Source: Brenneria nigrifluens DSM 30175 = ATCC 13028 (GTDB lineage Bacteria > Pseudomonadota > Gammaproteobacteria > Enterobacterales > Enterobacteriaceae). From it: a stretch of 64,000 bases of DNA. The DNA lies in contig NZ_CP034036.1 of NCBI RefSeq assembly GCF_005484965.1, positions 3,348,001 through 3,412,000 of the forward strand. The letters are read 5' to 3'. Each line of letters begins with the position of its first letter. Position 1 is the first letter of the stretch. The position numbers and the translations under genes were made by a program. Of the stretch, positions 1 to 9,313 are shown piece by piece. Below the pieces are notes generated by a model that worked only from the letters and a program-made list of their open reading frames with translations, had not been told where the DNA came from and ran no database searches.

Positions 1-190
1 TCATGACCATCTGATTTGCCTGGATTGTGGCAGAGTGATTGAATTCCGTGATGAGTATATCGAAGCGCGGCAACGTGAAATCGCGGAAAGACACAGCATT
101 AAACTGACCAACCACAGTTTGTATCTGTATGGCCATTGCAGTGAAGGGGATTGCCGTGAAGACGAAACCCTGCACGATGAAAAAAGATAA
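1..190 (+). CDS. fur: Ferric uptake regulator Fur, C-terminal part (5' end outside window)
   Basis: The window opens inside an open frame that ends at a TAA at 188-190 and encodes about 62 residues beginning HDHLICLDCG. The H-D-H stretch followed by CLDC, and a second cysteine pair further on (CSEGDC), are the metal-binding and dimerisation features of the Fur C-terminal domain; the tail ends in DEKR. Fur is the cytoplasmic iron-sensing repressor of iron-uptake genes. The DNA-binding half lies upstream of the window. Position next to glnS matches the enterobacterial order. Confidence 0.93.
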   Translation, partial: HDHLICLDCGRVIEFRDEYIEARQREIAERHSIKLTNHSLYLYGHCSEGDCREDETLHDEKR

Positions 191-204
191 ATCAACCGCA
201 TAAA

Positions 205-298
205 AAAATCGCCGGGAGCGATTTTCAACGTCGTTCGCGACGGCCCATAGGGTGACGGGCAGGATAGCCCGTCATAATAAATCGCCGGGGCGATTTTT
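205..298 (+). terminator. Run of four hairpins downstream of fur
   Basis: Four perfect stem-loops follow each other: 205-225 (arms AAAATCGC / GCGATTTT), 229-242 (CGTCG-TTCG-CGACG, a UUCG tetraloop), 254-273 (GACGGGC / GCCCGTC) and 279-298 (AAATCGCC / GGCGATTT followed by TT). The last has the shape of a rho-independent terminator for fur. The first and last share the AAATCGCCGG arm, so they may be copies of one another. Confidence 0.6.
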
Positions 299-306
299 AA
301 CAAAAT

Positions 307-334
307 AAAACCGCCTCGGCGGTTTTATTTTTTT
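307..334. terminator. Bidirectional terminator between fur and glnS
   Basis: A nine-base-pair stem (AAAACCGCC / GGCGGTTTT, loop TC) is followed on the plus strand by ATTTTTTT, and on the minus strand by TTTTATTTTG. It lies just past the glnS stop codon and after the fur hairpins, so it can end transcription from both convergent genes. Confidence 0.8.
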
Positions 335-355
335 ATCCTGTAGACAACCCTGCGG

Positions 356-2014
356 TTATCCCACCCAGGTATCCCGCAGACCCACCGTACGGTTAAATAC
401 CAGATGCTGCGGACTGGAATAAACCCGGTCGGCACAGAAATAGCCTTCCCGCTCAAACTGGTACGCTTTTTCCGCTTCCGCCTGCGCCAGGCTTGCCTCA
501 ACAAAGCCATGGGTCACTTGCAGCGATTCGGGATTGATGGTTGACAGGAAATCATCCGCCGCCCCGGGGTTGGCCACGCTGAACAACCTATCGTACAGCC
601 GGAATTCCGCCGGCAGGCCATGCGCCACCGACACCCAGTGAATAACCCCTTTGACCTTGCGTCCATCGGCCGGATCCTTACTCAAAGTGTCCGGATCGTA
701 GCTGCAATAGATGGCGGTGATAACCCCCTGCTCGTCTTTATCAATGCGCTCCGCTTTGACAACATAGGCATTGCGCAGGCGAACTTCCTTGCCCAGCACC
801 AGACGCTTATATTGCTTATTGGCCTCTTCACGAAAATCCGCGCGATCGATATACACTTCGCGGCTGAAGGCCACCTGGCGGGAGCCCATTTCCGGCTTAT
901 TCGGATGGTTTGGCATGGTAACCAGCTCTTCATGTCCCGCAGGAAGGTTTTCAATCACCACCTTCACCGGATCCAGCACCGCCATGGCGCGCGGCGCATT
1001 GGCGTTAAGGTCGTCGCGGATACAGGACTCCAGCGCCGCCATTTCAACGTTATTATCCTGCTTGGTGACGCCGATACGGTAACAAAACTCGCGGATAGAC
1101 GCGGCGCTGTAGCCACGGCGACGCAAACCGGAAATGGTCGGCATACGCGGATCGTCCCACCCTTCAACAATCTTTTCCGTTACCAGCTGGTTCAGCTTGC
1201 GCTTGGACATGATGGCGTATTCAAGATTAAGGCGGGAAAATTCATACTGCCGCGGATGGCAAGGTATGGTGATGTTATCCAGCACCCAGTCATACAGGCG
1301 GCGGTTATCCTGGAATTCCAGTGTACATAGCGAGTGCGTCACCCCTTCCAACGCATCGGAAATACAGTGGGTAAAATCATACATCGGATAGATGCACCAC
1401 TTGTTGCCGGTCTGGTGGTGTTCGGCAAACTTGATCCGATACAGCACCGGATCGCGCATCACGATAAACGACGACGCCATATCAATCTTGGCGCGCAAAC
1501 AGGCGGTTCCCTCGGCAAAGCCGCCGTTACGCATTTTTTCGAACAGCTCCAGGTTTTCCTGCACGCTGCGATCGCGGTAGGGACTATTTTTGCCCGGCGA
1601 CGTCAGCGAACCACGGTATTCGCGGATCTGCTCCGGCGTCAGCTCGTCCACGTACGCCAATCCCTTACCGATCAGCTCCACCGCATACTGATGCAGCTGA
1701 TCGAAATAATCGGAGGAATAACGCACATCGCCGCTCCATGAGAAACCCAGCCAGTTAACGTCGCGTTTGATCGACTCAACGTATTCAATATCTTCTTTTA
1801 CCGGATTGGTATCGTCAAAACGCAGGTTGCATTGCCCGTTATAGTCCTGGGCGATACCGAAGTTGAGACAGATAGATTTCGCATGCCCGATATGCAGATA
1901 GCCGTTAGGCTCCGGCGGGAAGCGCGTCTGAATACGGTCATGCTTACCGGACGCCAGATCTTCATCAATAATCTGGCGGATAAAGTTTGTTGGGCGGGCT
2001 TCAGCCTCACTCAT
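356..2014 (-). CDS. glnS: Glutaminyl-tRNA synthetase
   Basis: Charges tRNA-Gln with glutamine in the cytoplasm (class I aminoacyl-tRNA synthetase). The 552-residue product matches the E. coli length of about 554. The class I signature appears as PPEPNGYLHIGH near residue 35 and the second ATP-binding signature as MSKRKL. The start is set at the ATG giving MSEAEARPTNF: it is preceded by TTGAGGAACCAAGC, a good ribosome-binding site, and aligns with E. coli. A 40-codon upstream in-frame extension has no family support. Two tRNA-Gln genes lie about 8 kb away in the same window. Confidence 0.97.
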   Translation of the reverse strand: MSEAEARPTNFIRQIIDEDLASGKHDRIQTRFPPEPNGYLHIGHAKSICLNFGIAQDYNGQCNLRFDDTNPVKEDIEYVESIKRDVNWLGFSWSGDVRYSSDYFDQLHQYAVELIGKGLAYVDELTPEQIREYRGSLTSPGKNSPYRDRSVQENLELFEKMRNGGFAEGTACLRAKIDMASSFIVMRDPVLYRIKFAEHHQTGNKWCIYPMYDFTHCISDALEGVTHSLCTLEFQDNRRLYDWVLDNITIPCHPRQYEFSRLNLEYAIMSKRKLNQLVTEKIVEGWDDPRMPTISGLRRRGYSAASIREFCYRIGVTKQDNNVEMAALESCIRDDLNANAPRAMAVLDPVKVVIENLPAGHEELVTMPNHPNKPEMGSRQVAFSREVYIDRADFREEANKQYKRLVLGKEVRLRNAYVVKAERIDKDEQGVITAIYCSYDPDTLSKDPADGRKVKGVIHWVSVAHGLPAEFRLYDRLFSVANPGAADDFLSTINPESLQVTHGFVEASLAQAEAEKAYQFEREGYFCADRVYSSPQHLVFNRTVGLRDTWVG

Positions 2015-2110
2015 GCTTGGTTCCTCAATGCTTAAACGACATATAACCGCTAATGATCCAACAAGCCAAGCCGGGAAACAACCGTTAGTTTGATTAAATT
2101 CCCGGTGAGG

Positions 2111-2141
2111 AAAAAAAACGGAGCGAGATAGCAATCTCGCC
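2111..2141 (-). terminator. Rho-independent terminator of nagE
   Basis: Read on the minus strand, a seven-base-pair stem (GCGAGAT / ATCTCGC, 2123-2140) is followed by TCCG and a run of eight T. It lies between the nagE stop and glnS, which confines any glnS promoter to the short stretch 2015-2110. Confidence 0.8.
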
Positions 2142-2192
2142 CCGCGATTTCATCTATTTACCATGGTTCACACAGTAAGATGGCGCTTTACG

Positions 2193-3680
2193 CTACGCTT
2201 CGCTGACTTTTTTCAGCGCGGACGCGATGGACTCCGCCTGGGTGCCGACCACAATCTGCACATTCTGCTTATTCAGCCGGATAACGCCCGCCGCGCCCAG
2301 CCGCTTGGCCAAGGCTTCATCCACCAGGCTGGAATCCGCCACGTTCAAACGCAAGCGGGTGATGCAGGAATCAATGGCCAGCAGATTGTCTTTACCGCCG
2401 ACGGCCTGTAAATAGCCGCGGGCCAGCGTGGTCATATCGCCCGACGCCGCCGCCGAGGCGTTTACATCATAGCCGTCCGCTTCACTGCCGCTTACCGACA
2501 GTTCGCGTCCCGGCGTCAGCAGATTGAAGCGCAGGATGGTGAAACGGAACGCCAGATAGTAAATAACGAAGAACGCCAACCCCTGCGGTATCAACATATA
2601 CCACTGCGTCGCCAGCGGGTTGCGGGACGACAGCACCATATCAACCAGTCCGGCGCTAAAACCGAAACCGGCGATCCAATGCATGCTGGCCGCAATAAAC
2701 ACCGAGATCCCGGTGAGCAGCGCGTGCAGAACATACAGCACCGGCGCCACAAACATAAAGGAGAACTCCAGCGGCTCGGTGATGCCGGTAAAGAATGCGG
2801 CGAATGCCGCGGCAAGCATAATCCCCGCCACCTTGCTTTTATTCTCCGGGCGCGAGCAGTGATAAATAGCCAGCGCCGCCCCCGGCAGGCCGAACATCAT
2901 AATCGGGAAGAACCCGGCCTGATAACGTCCGGTAATGCCGGCGACCGCTTTCCCCGCGTCGATGGACTGTTGTCCGGCCAGGAAATTCGGGATGTCGTTA
3001 ATTCCGGCCACATCAAACCAGAACACCGAGTTCAGCGCATGGTGCAGACCGACGGGGATCAACAGGCGATTGAAAAAGGCGTAAATACCGGCGCCGGTCG
3101 CGCCCAACTGCTGAATATACTCGCCAAAAGCGACCAGCGCGTTATAAATGACCGGCCACGCATACATCAGGATAAAGGCGACCAGAATCATCAGGAATGA
3201 GGTGAGGATCGGCACCAGGCGCCGTCCGCTAAAGAATGACAGCGCTTTTGGCAGTTCCACCTGACTAAAGCGGTTATACAGCTCCGCGGAAATCACCCCG
3301 ACCAGAATACCGATAAACTGGTTTTTAATATTGCCGAACGCGGCGGGCACCTGTTCCAGCGGAATTTTCTGGATCATCGACACCGCTTCCGGCGAACCGA
3401 GCGTGGTCAGCACAAGGTATCCGACGAAACCGGTCAAGGCCGCGGCGCCATCTTTATCCTTCGACATACCGTAAGCCACGCCGACGGCAAACAGCGCCGC
3501 CATATTTTCGATAATGGCCGCGCCCGATTTAATAAACAGCGCCGCCAGGGCATTTTCACTTCCCCAGCCGACCGGATCAATCCAGTAGCCAATCCCCATC
3601 AGGAGCGCGGCGGCGGGCAGCGTGGCGACTGGCACCATCAACGCCCGGCCGATTTTTTGCAAATAACCAAGAATACTCAC
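2193..3680 (-). CDS. nagE: N-acetylglucosamine PTS permease, EIICB form without EIIA
   Basis: Takes up and phosphorylates N-acetylglucosamine at the inner membrane. The N-terminal 370 or so residues are the hydrophobic EIIC channel (start VSILGYLQKIGRALMVPVA). The C-terminal region is an EIIB domain with the phosphorylated cysteine in DSCITRLRL, near residue 439. The protein stops there at 495 residues; E. coli NagE is 648 residues with a fused EIIA. Phosphate must therefore come from a separate EIIA, most likely Crr (inference). The start is GTG at 3680, preceded by AGAGGA; a nine-codon upstream extension is not supported. Divergent from nagB. Confidence 0.95.
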   Translation of the reverse strand: MSILGYLQKIGRALMVPVATLPAAALLMGIGYWIDPVGWGSENALAALFIKSGAAIIENMAALFAVGVAYGMSKDKDGAAALTGFVGYLVLTTLGSPEAVSMIQKIPLEQVPAAFGNIKNQFIGILVGVISAELYNRFSQVELPKALSFFSGRRLVPILTSFLMILVAFILMYAWPVIYNALVAFGEYIQQLGATGAGIYAFFNRLLIPVGLHHALNSVFWFDVAGINDIPNFLAGQQSIDAGKAVAGITGRYQAGFFPIMMFGLPGAALAIYHCSRPENKSKVAGIMLAAAFAAFFTGITEPLEFSFMFVAPVLYVLHALLTGISVFIAASMHWIAGFGFSAGLVDMVLSSRNPLATQWYMLIPQGLAFFVIYYLAFRFTILRFNLLTPGRELSVSGSEADGYDVNASAAASGDMTTLARGYLQAVGGKDNLLAIDSCITRLRLNVADSSLVDEALAKRLGAAGVIRLNKQNVQIVVGTQAESIASALKKVSEA

Positions 3681-3998
3681 ATGTTCCTCTCTTCCCCTGT
3701 GGGACAAAAAACTGCCGGTTAAACCTGCTCACAGCCGGGTAAAACCACAACGGGTGGTTTTGGCATGGAGTGTAAGAAAAATATTTCGCTTCACAAATTA
3801 AACCCTACCATTATGTGATAACAATCACTAAAAAATCGCATATAAAAAGTTTATACCTGCATAAATCGCCAACTTATTTTAAGATGAAAAAAAACAGGCT
3901 ACACTGATACGCACTGTTATTTCGCTGCTGAAACGCGCCGCCAAGGCGATTTAGCGCGATACTTATTTAATCGTCCTCAAACAATCAGGAGACCGCTG
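3681..3998. promoter_or_regulatory. nagE-nagB divergent control region
   Basis: This 318-bp AT-rich interval separates the divergent nagE and nagBAC transcripts and must hold both promoters. A strong CRP site lies near its centre. Two stretches, 3783-3800 and 3917-3937, contain TTTCGC with an A/T-rich partner arm and could be NagC operators; in E. coli NagC bridges two such sites in the same interval to form a repression loop. The NagC sites are a weak visual match; the regional role rests on conserved gene order. Confidence 0.6.
3812..3831. promoter_or_regulatory. CRP-cAMP binding site
   Basis: TGTGA-TAACAA-TCACT (3814-3829) differs from the palindromic CRP consensus TGTGA-N6-TCACA in one base. 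It lies between nagE and nagB, where E. coli also has CRP control, and fits catabolite activation of aminosugar use. Confidence 0.8.
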
Positions 3999-4799
3999 AT
4001 GAGACTGATTCCTCTCTCTACCCCCGCTGAAGTCGGCAACTGGGCCGCACGTTATATCGTGCAGAAAATCAACGAATTCAACCCGAGCGCCGCCCGCCCT
4101 TTCGTGCTGGGCCTCCCCACCGGCGGTTCACCGCTGGAAGCCTACAAAGCGCTGGTGGCGATGCACCGGGCCGGAGAGGTGAGTTTTAAGCATGTGGTGA
4201 CGTTCAATATGGATGAATATGTCGGCCTGCCCGCCGAACATCCGCAAAGCTATCGCAGCTTTATGCAGCAGAATTTATTCAATCACGTTGATATTCCTTC
4301 GGAAAACATTAACCTGTTGAATGGCAACGCGGAAGATATCGCAGCGGAATGTCGCCGTTACGAAGAGAAAATCAAGTCTTACGGCAAGATCCACCTGTTT
4401 ATGGGAGGCGTAGGAAATGACGGGCATATCGCTTTCAATGAACCCGCCTCTTCTTTAGCTTCCCGAACTCGAATCAAAACCCTGACGGAAGAGACGCGCC
4501 TCGCCAACTCTCGTTTCTTTGACGGCGATGTTAACCTGGTGCCGAAATTCGCCCTTACCGTCGGCGTCGGCACCCTGCTGGATGCCGAGGAGGTAATGAT
4601 CCTGGTCACCGGACGCAACAAGGCCCAGGCATTACAGGCCGCGGTGGAAGGAAACGTAAACCATATGTGGACCATCAGTTGCCTGCAACTTCACGCCAAA
4701 GCGGTAATGGTATGCGACGAACCGTCGACGATGGAGCTGAAAATCAAAACCGTTAAATATTTCCGTGAGTTAGAAACGGAACAGATGAAAAATCTTTAA
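3999..4799 (+). CDS. nagB: Glucosamine-6-phosphate deaminase
   Basis: Converts glucosamine 6-phosphate to fructose 6-phosphate and ammonia in the cytoplasm, the last step of GlcNAc catabolism. The 266-residue product matches the E. coli length and begins MRLIPLSTPAEVGNW. The sugar-phosphate loop GLPTGGSPLEAY, the active-site segment FNMDEYVGL and the GGVGNDGHIAFNEP segment with the catalytic His and Glu are all present. A good AGGAG precedes the ATG. First gene of nagBAC; nagA follows after 20 bp. Confidence 0.98.
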   Translation: MRLIPLSTPAEVGNWAARYIVQKINEFNPSAARPFVLGLPTGGSPLEAYKALVAMHRAGEVSFKHVVTFNMDEYVGLPAEHPQSYRSFMQQNLFNHVDIPSENINLLNGNAEDIAAECRRYEEKIKSYGKIHLFMGGVGNDGHIAFNEPASSLASRTRIKTLTEETRLANSRFFDGDVNLVPKFALTVGVGTLLDAEEVMILVTGRNKAQALQAAVEGNVNHMWTISCLQLHAKAVMVCDEPSTMELKIKTVKYFRELETEQMKNL

Positions 4800-4819
4800 T
4801 CAGTGGTCGGGAGTCGACG

Positions 4820-5977
4820 ATGTACGCTTTAACAAACGGCCGGATTTATACCGGCCACCAGGCGCTGGATAATCACGCGGTGGTGATTGCCGACGGTCTG
4901 ATAGAGAACGTTTGCCCCGTTAGCGACCTTCCCGCCGGGCTGAAAAGGCATGACCTTGGCGGCGCGTCGCTCGCCCCCGGATTTATCGATCTCCAGCTAA
5001 ACGGCTGCGGCGGGGTTCAGTTCAACGACTCGCTGGAATCCATCTCGGTGCAAACGCTGGAAACCATGCATCAGACCAACCTGAAAGCGGGCTGCACCAG
5101 TTTTTTGCCTACGCTTATCACCTGCAGCGATGAGTTTATGAAGCACGGCGTGGAAGTGATGCGCGCCTATCTGGCGCAGAACAGCTTCCAGGCGCTGGGC
5201 CTGCACCTCGAAGGCCCCTGGCTGAACGTAATAAAAAAAGGCACGCACAACGCCGACTTTATTCGTCAACCGGCGCAGGAACTGGTGGATTTCCTGTGCG
5301 CCAACGCGGACGTCATCAGCAAAATCACCCTGGCGCCGGAAAAAGTCTCCCCGGCGATAATCCGCCAGTTGGCGGACGCCGGCATCGTGGTTTCCGCCGG
5401 CCACTCCAACGCCACCTGGGAACAGGCCAAACGGGGCTTTGCCTGCGGCATTAGCTTCGCCACCCACCTGTTCAACGCCATGCCTTATCTCACCGGCCGC
5501 GAACCCGGCCTGGTCGGCGCCGTTTATGACGCCCCTGAAATCTATTGCGGCATTATCGCCGACGGCCGCCACGTTAGCTGGGCCAATATCCGTAACAGCA
5601 AGCGGATTAAAGGCGAAAAGCTGGTGCTGGTCACCGACGCCGTGGCGCCGGCGGGATCGACGATTGACCGGTTCATTTTTGCCGGTAAAACCATATACTA
5701 CCGCGACGGCCTGTGCGTGGATGAAAACGGCGTGCTCAGCGGTTCGGCCCTGACGATGATAGAAGCGGTGCGCAACTGCGTGGAACAGGCGGGGATCCCG
5801 CTGGATGAGGCGCTCAGAATGGCGACCCTCTATCCAGCGCGCGCCATCGGCACAGACAGGCAGCTAGGCAGCATCGAAAGCGGTAAAGTCGCTAATTTGA
5901 CCGTTTTCGACCGTAATTATCACATTCTCAATACTTTTGTTAACGGCAGCGATGAATTGGCGGTGACAAGGAATTGA
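4820..5977 (+). CDS. nagA: N-acetylglucosamine-6-phosphate deacetylase
   Basis: Removes the acetyl group from GlcNAc-6-phosphate, feeding NagB and giving the NagC inducer balance. It is a 385-residue amidohydrolase (E. coli 382) starting MYALTNGRIYTGHQ. Metal and substrate motifs are visible in order: LAPGFIDLQLNG, HLEGPWLN (metal Glu), SAGHSNAT, THLFNAM and the catalytic Asp region LVTDAVAPAG. GGGAG lies upstream of the ATG. It is co-transcribed with nagB and nagC. Confidence 0.97.
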   Translation: MYALTNGRIYTGHQALDNHAVVIADGLIENVCPVSDLPAGLKRHDLGGASLAPGFIDLQLNGCGGVQFNDSLESISVQTLETMHQTNLKAGCTSFLPTLITCSDEFMKHGVEVMRAYLAQNSFQALGLHLEGPWLNVIKKGTHNADFIRQPAQELVDFLCANADVISKITLAPEKVSPAIIRQLADAGIVVSAGHSNATWEQAKRGFACGISFATHLFNAMPYLTGREPGLVGAVYDAPEIYCGIIADGRHVSWANIRNSKRIKGEKLVLVTDAVAPAGSTIDRFIFAGKTIYYRDGLCVDENGVLSGSALTMIEAVRNCVEQAGIPLDEALRMATLYPARAIGTDRQLGSIESGKVANLTVFDRNYHILNTFVNGSDELAVTRN

Positions 5978-5997
5978 CCATACGCGGATAACTTTTC

Positions 5998-7221
5998 ATG
6001 ACCATTGGCGGACAAGCGCAGATAGGGAATGTTGATCTGGTTAAACAATTAAACAGCGCGGTCGTGTACCGCCTGATCGATCAACAAGGGCCGATTTCAC
6101 GCATCCAGATAGCGGAACAGAGCCAGCTTGCCCCCGCCAGCGTCACCAAAATCACCCGCCAGCTGCTGGAGCGCGGGTTGATCAAAGAGGTGGAGCAACA
6201 GGCTTCCACCGGCGGCAGACGCGCCATTTCCATTGTCACCGAAACGCGCCCGTTTCATGCCATCGCCGTGCGCCTCGGGCGCAATGACGCCACCGTCGCG
6301 CTATACGATTTGCAGGGAAAATCCCTGGGGGAGGCGCACTACGACCTGCCGGAAAAAACCCAGGAAAGCGTGGAAACCGCACTGTTTAAAGCCATCGCCC
6401 ACTTTATTGATAACCATCGGCCGCGCATCCGCGAGCTGATCGCCATTTCCGTGGCGTTGCCCGGTCTGGTCGATCCCCATGCCGGTCTCGTGCGTTATAT
6501 GCCCCATATCGGCGTCAACAACTGGCCGCTGGTGGATAATATCCAGCGCCGTTTCCAGGTCGCCAGTTTTGTCGGCCACGATATTCGCAGCCTGGCGCTG
6601 GCGGAACACTACTTTGGCGCCACGCACGACTCGCTGGATTCGCTCCTGGTGCGCGTCCATCGCGGTACCGGCGCCGGGATCCTGGTTAACGGACAGATAT
6701 TTCTCGGCACGAACGGCAACGTGGGGGAAATCGGCCATATACAGATTGATCCGCTGGGAGAGCGCTGTCACTGCGGCAATTTCGGCTGTCTGGAAACGGT
6801 CGTTGCCAATGGGGCCATCGAACAACGCGTACGGCATTTATTGCAGCAAGGCTACCCCAGCAAAATCGAGGCGGATAACTGCACCATCGCCGCCATCTGC
6901 AAAGCCGCCAATCGGGACGATCCGCTGGCTCGCGAAGTAATTGAACACGCGGGACAATATCTGGGGAAAGCCATATCCATCGCCATCAACCTGTTTAATC
7001 CGCAAAAGGTGGTGATCGCCGGGGAAATTACCGCCGCCGAAAAAACCTTGCTGCCCGCCATTCAACGCTGCATCAATGCGCAGGTGCTGAAAGATTTTCG
7101 CAATAGCCTGCCCGTTGAAGTATCCGCTTTGAACCACCTCTCGGCGATCGGCGCCTTTGCGCTGGTAAAACGCGCCATGTTAAACGGCGTGTTGTTGCAA
7201 CATTTGCTGGAAACTCACTGA
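5998..7221 (+). CDS. nagC: ROK-family transcriptional repressor NagC
   Basis: Represses the nag genes and responds to GlcNAc-6-phosphate. The 407-residue product has an N-terminal winged helix-turn-helix (about residues 20-75, with QSQLAPASVTKITRQLL) and a ROK sugar-kinase-like domain. The latter carries a glycine-rich GTGAGI motif and the zinc cluster GHIQIDPLGERCHCGNFGC. It is last in nagBAC. In E. coli nagD/umpH follows; here no gene follows before asnB. Confidence 0.96.
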   Translation: MTIGGQAQIGNVDLVKQLNSAVVYRLIDQQGPISRIQIAEQSQLAPASVTKITRQLLERGLIKEVEQQASTGGRRAISIVTETRPFHAIAVRLGRNDATVALYDLQGKSLGEAHYDLPEKTQESVETALFKAIAHFIDNHRPRIRELIAISVALPGLVDPHAGLVRYMPHIGVNNWPLVDNIQRRFQVASFVGHDIRSLALAEHYFGATHDSLDSLLVRVHRGTGAGILVNGQIFLGTNGNVGEIGHIQIDPLGERCHCGNFGCLETVVANGAIEQRVRHLLQQGYPSKIEADNCTIAAICKAANRDDPLAREVIEHAGQYLGKAISIAINLFNPQKVVIAGEITAAEKTLLPAIQRCINAQVLKDFRNSLPVEVSALNHLSAIGAFALVKRAMLNGVLLQHLLETH

Positions 7222-7497
7222 TCGACGTTTTTTCTCATAAGAACGGGTTATGGAATCACTAAAAACATGACGATTCCAGCGGGTGAATTTATCGATTATT
7301 CATCAAATCGCCGTATAAATTATTCAAACATCATCAGCATGGCTTTTTTTATTAGATGATATTGAATTCCTATGGCGTTTTGATGCTAAATCATTGTCAC
7401 TGACACGGCATTGGTAATCATTATGCAGGAAAAACGGCGGCGACATTGCCGTCCGTAAATTGCAGCTGATTAATCTGAAACAATTAGGGAGTCATCC

Positions 7498-9159
7498 ATG
7501 TGTTCTATCTTCGGTGTGCTTGATCTCAAGACCGATCCTGTTGAAATGCGTAAAAAAGCGCTGGAATTATCACGCCTGATGCGTCACCGCGGACCGGACT
7601 GGTCCGGTGTCTATGCCGGCGACAAAGCCATTCTGGCCCATGAGCGTCTGTCCATCGTTGATGTGAACACCGGCGCCCAGCCGTTGTACAACCTCGCGCG
7701 TACCCACGTTCTGGCCGTTAACGGTGAAATTTATAACCACCAGGCGCTGCGTCAGCAATATGGCGACCGCTACGCGTTCCAGACCGGCTCCGACTGCGAA
7801 GTCATCCTGGCGCTGTACCAGGAAAAAGGCCCGGAATTCCTGGACGATCTGCAAGGCATGTTCGCCTTCGCGCTCTACGACAATGAAAAAGACGCCTACC
7901 TGATCGGCCGCGATCACCTGGGCATCATTCCGCTGTACATGGGATACGACGAATTCGGCAACTTCTACGTGGCTTCAGAAATGAAATCGCTGGTTCCGGT
8001 GTGCCGCACGATTAAAGAATTCCCCGCCGGCAGCTACCTGTGGAGCAAGGACGGAGAAATCCGTGAATACTATCATCGCGACTGGTTCGATTACGAAAAC
8101 GTAAAAGACAACGAAACCGACGCCGATGCCCTGCGCGACGCGCTGGAAGAGTCGGTGAAAAGCCACCTGATGTCGGATGTGCCTTACGGCGTTCTGCTCT
8201 CCGGCGGTCTGGACTCCTCGGTGATCTCCGCCATCACCAAAAAATACGCCGCCCGCCGGGTTGAAGACGGCGAGCGCAGTGAAGCCTGGTGGCCGCAGCT
8301 GCACTCTTTCGCCGTCGGCCTGAAAGGCGCGCCGGACTTGAAAGCCGCTCAGGAAGTCGCCGAACATCTGGGCACCGTGCACCACGAAATCCACTTCACG
8401 GAGCAGGAAGGGCTGGATGCGATTCGCGATGTGATTTACCACATTGAAACCTACGACGTGACGACCATTCGCGCCTCTACCCCGATGTATCTGATGTCGC
8501 GTAAAATCAAGGCGATGGGCATCAAGATGGTACTGTCCGGCGAAGGCTCCGACGAAGTGTTTGGCGGCTATCTCTATTTCCACAAAGCGCCGAACGCCAA
8601 AGAGCTGCATGAGGAAACCGTGCGCAAACTGCTGGCGCTGCACCAGTATGACTGCGCCCGCGCCAACAAGGCGATGTCGGCCTGGGGCGTGGAAGCGCGC
8701 GTGCCGTTCCTGGATAAAAAATTCCTGGATGTGGCCATGCGCATCAACCCGCGCGATAAAATGTGCGGCAACGGCAAAATGGAAAAACACATTCTGCGCG
8801 AATGTTTTGAATCATACCTGCCGCACAGCGTGGCATGGCGCCAGAAAGAACAATTCTCCGACGGCGTCGGCTATAGCTGGATTGATACGCTGAAAGAAGT
8901 TGCCGCTCAGCAGGTTAGCGACCAGCAGTTGGAAACCGCGCACTTCCGTTTCCCGTACAACACGCCGACCTCCAAAGAAGGCTATCTGTACCGTGAAATC
9001 TTCGAAGAGCTGTTCCCGGTTCCCAGCGCCGCGGAATGCGTGCCTGGCGGCCCGTCAGTCGCCTGCTCTTCGGCTAAAGCCATTGAATGGGATGAATCCT
9101 TCAAAAAGATGGATGATCCCTCGGGTCGCGCGGTTGGCGTACACCAGTCCGCTTACTGA
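7498..9159 (+). CDS. asnB: Asparagine synthetase B (glutamine-hydrolysing)
   Basis: Makes asparagine from aspartate, ATP and glutamine. The 553-residue product starts MCSIFGV, leaving Cys as the N-terminal nucleophile of the class II glutamine amidotransferase domain. The C-terminal synthetase domain has the pyrophosphate loop LLSGGLDSS and a GEGSDEVFGGY motif. TTAGGGAGTCATCC precedes the ATG. The 276-bp gap to nagC holds no gene I can support and presumably carries the asnB promoter. Confidence 0.98.
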   Translation: MCSIFGVLDLKTDPVEMRKKALELSRLMRHRGPDWSGVYAGDKAILAHERLSIVDVNTGAQPLYNLARTHVLAVNGEIYNHQALRQQYGDRYAFQTGSDCEVILALYQEKGPEFLDDLQGMFAFALYDNEKDAYLIGRDHLGIIPLYMGYDEFGNFYVASEMKSLVPVCRTIKEFPAGSYLWSKDGEIREYYHRDWFDYENVKDNETDADALRDALEESVKSHLMSDVPYGVLLSGGLDSSVISAITKKYAARRVEDGERSEAWWPQLHSFAVGLKGAPDLKAAQEVAEHLGTVHHEIHFTEQEGLDAIRDVIYHIETYDVTTIRASTPMYLMSRKIKAMGIKMVLSGEGSDEVFGGYLYFHKAPNAKELHEETVRKLLALHQYDCARANKAMSAWGVEARVPFLDKKFLDVAMRINPRDKMCGNGKMEKHILRECFESYLPHSVAWRQKEQFSDGVGYSWIDTLKEVAAQQVSDQQLETAHFRFPYNTPTSKEGYLYREIFEELFPVPSAAECVPGGPSVACSSAKAIEWDESFKKMDDPSGRAVGVHQSAY

Positions 9160-9185
9160 TCGCCGGTTTTGTTTTTCGCTATTGC

Positions 9186-9210
9186 AACGGGCCGCACAGG
9201 CCCGTTTTTC
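9186..9210 (+). terminator. Terminator of asnB
   Basis: An eight-base-pair stem AACGGGCC / GGCCCGTT with loop GCACA is followed by TTTC, starting 26 bp after the asnB stop codon. Confidence 0.85.
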
Positions 9211-9313
9211 TATCTGATTTAGTGGTAAAGCCGGCTTTTTGACGCTTTTCTCACCAGACTGTTCACAACCCAAACAAACGGCGCAGGGTAAGCCCTTTTC
9301 GGGAAAAAATTTG

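Noticed and set aside
620..1330. 236-codon frame antisense to glnS
   Set aside because: His/Arg-rich shadow of a highly conserved gene on the other strand.
5998..7221. Whether nagC could instead be the paralogue mlc
   Set aside because: Position at the end of nagBA and lack of any Mlc-specific context make NagC the better call.
7975..8790. 271-codon frame antisense to asnB
   Set aside because: Shadow frame rich in Phe/His/Val; no domain seen.
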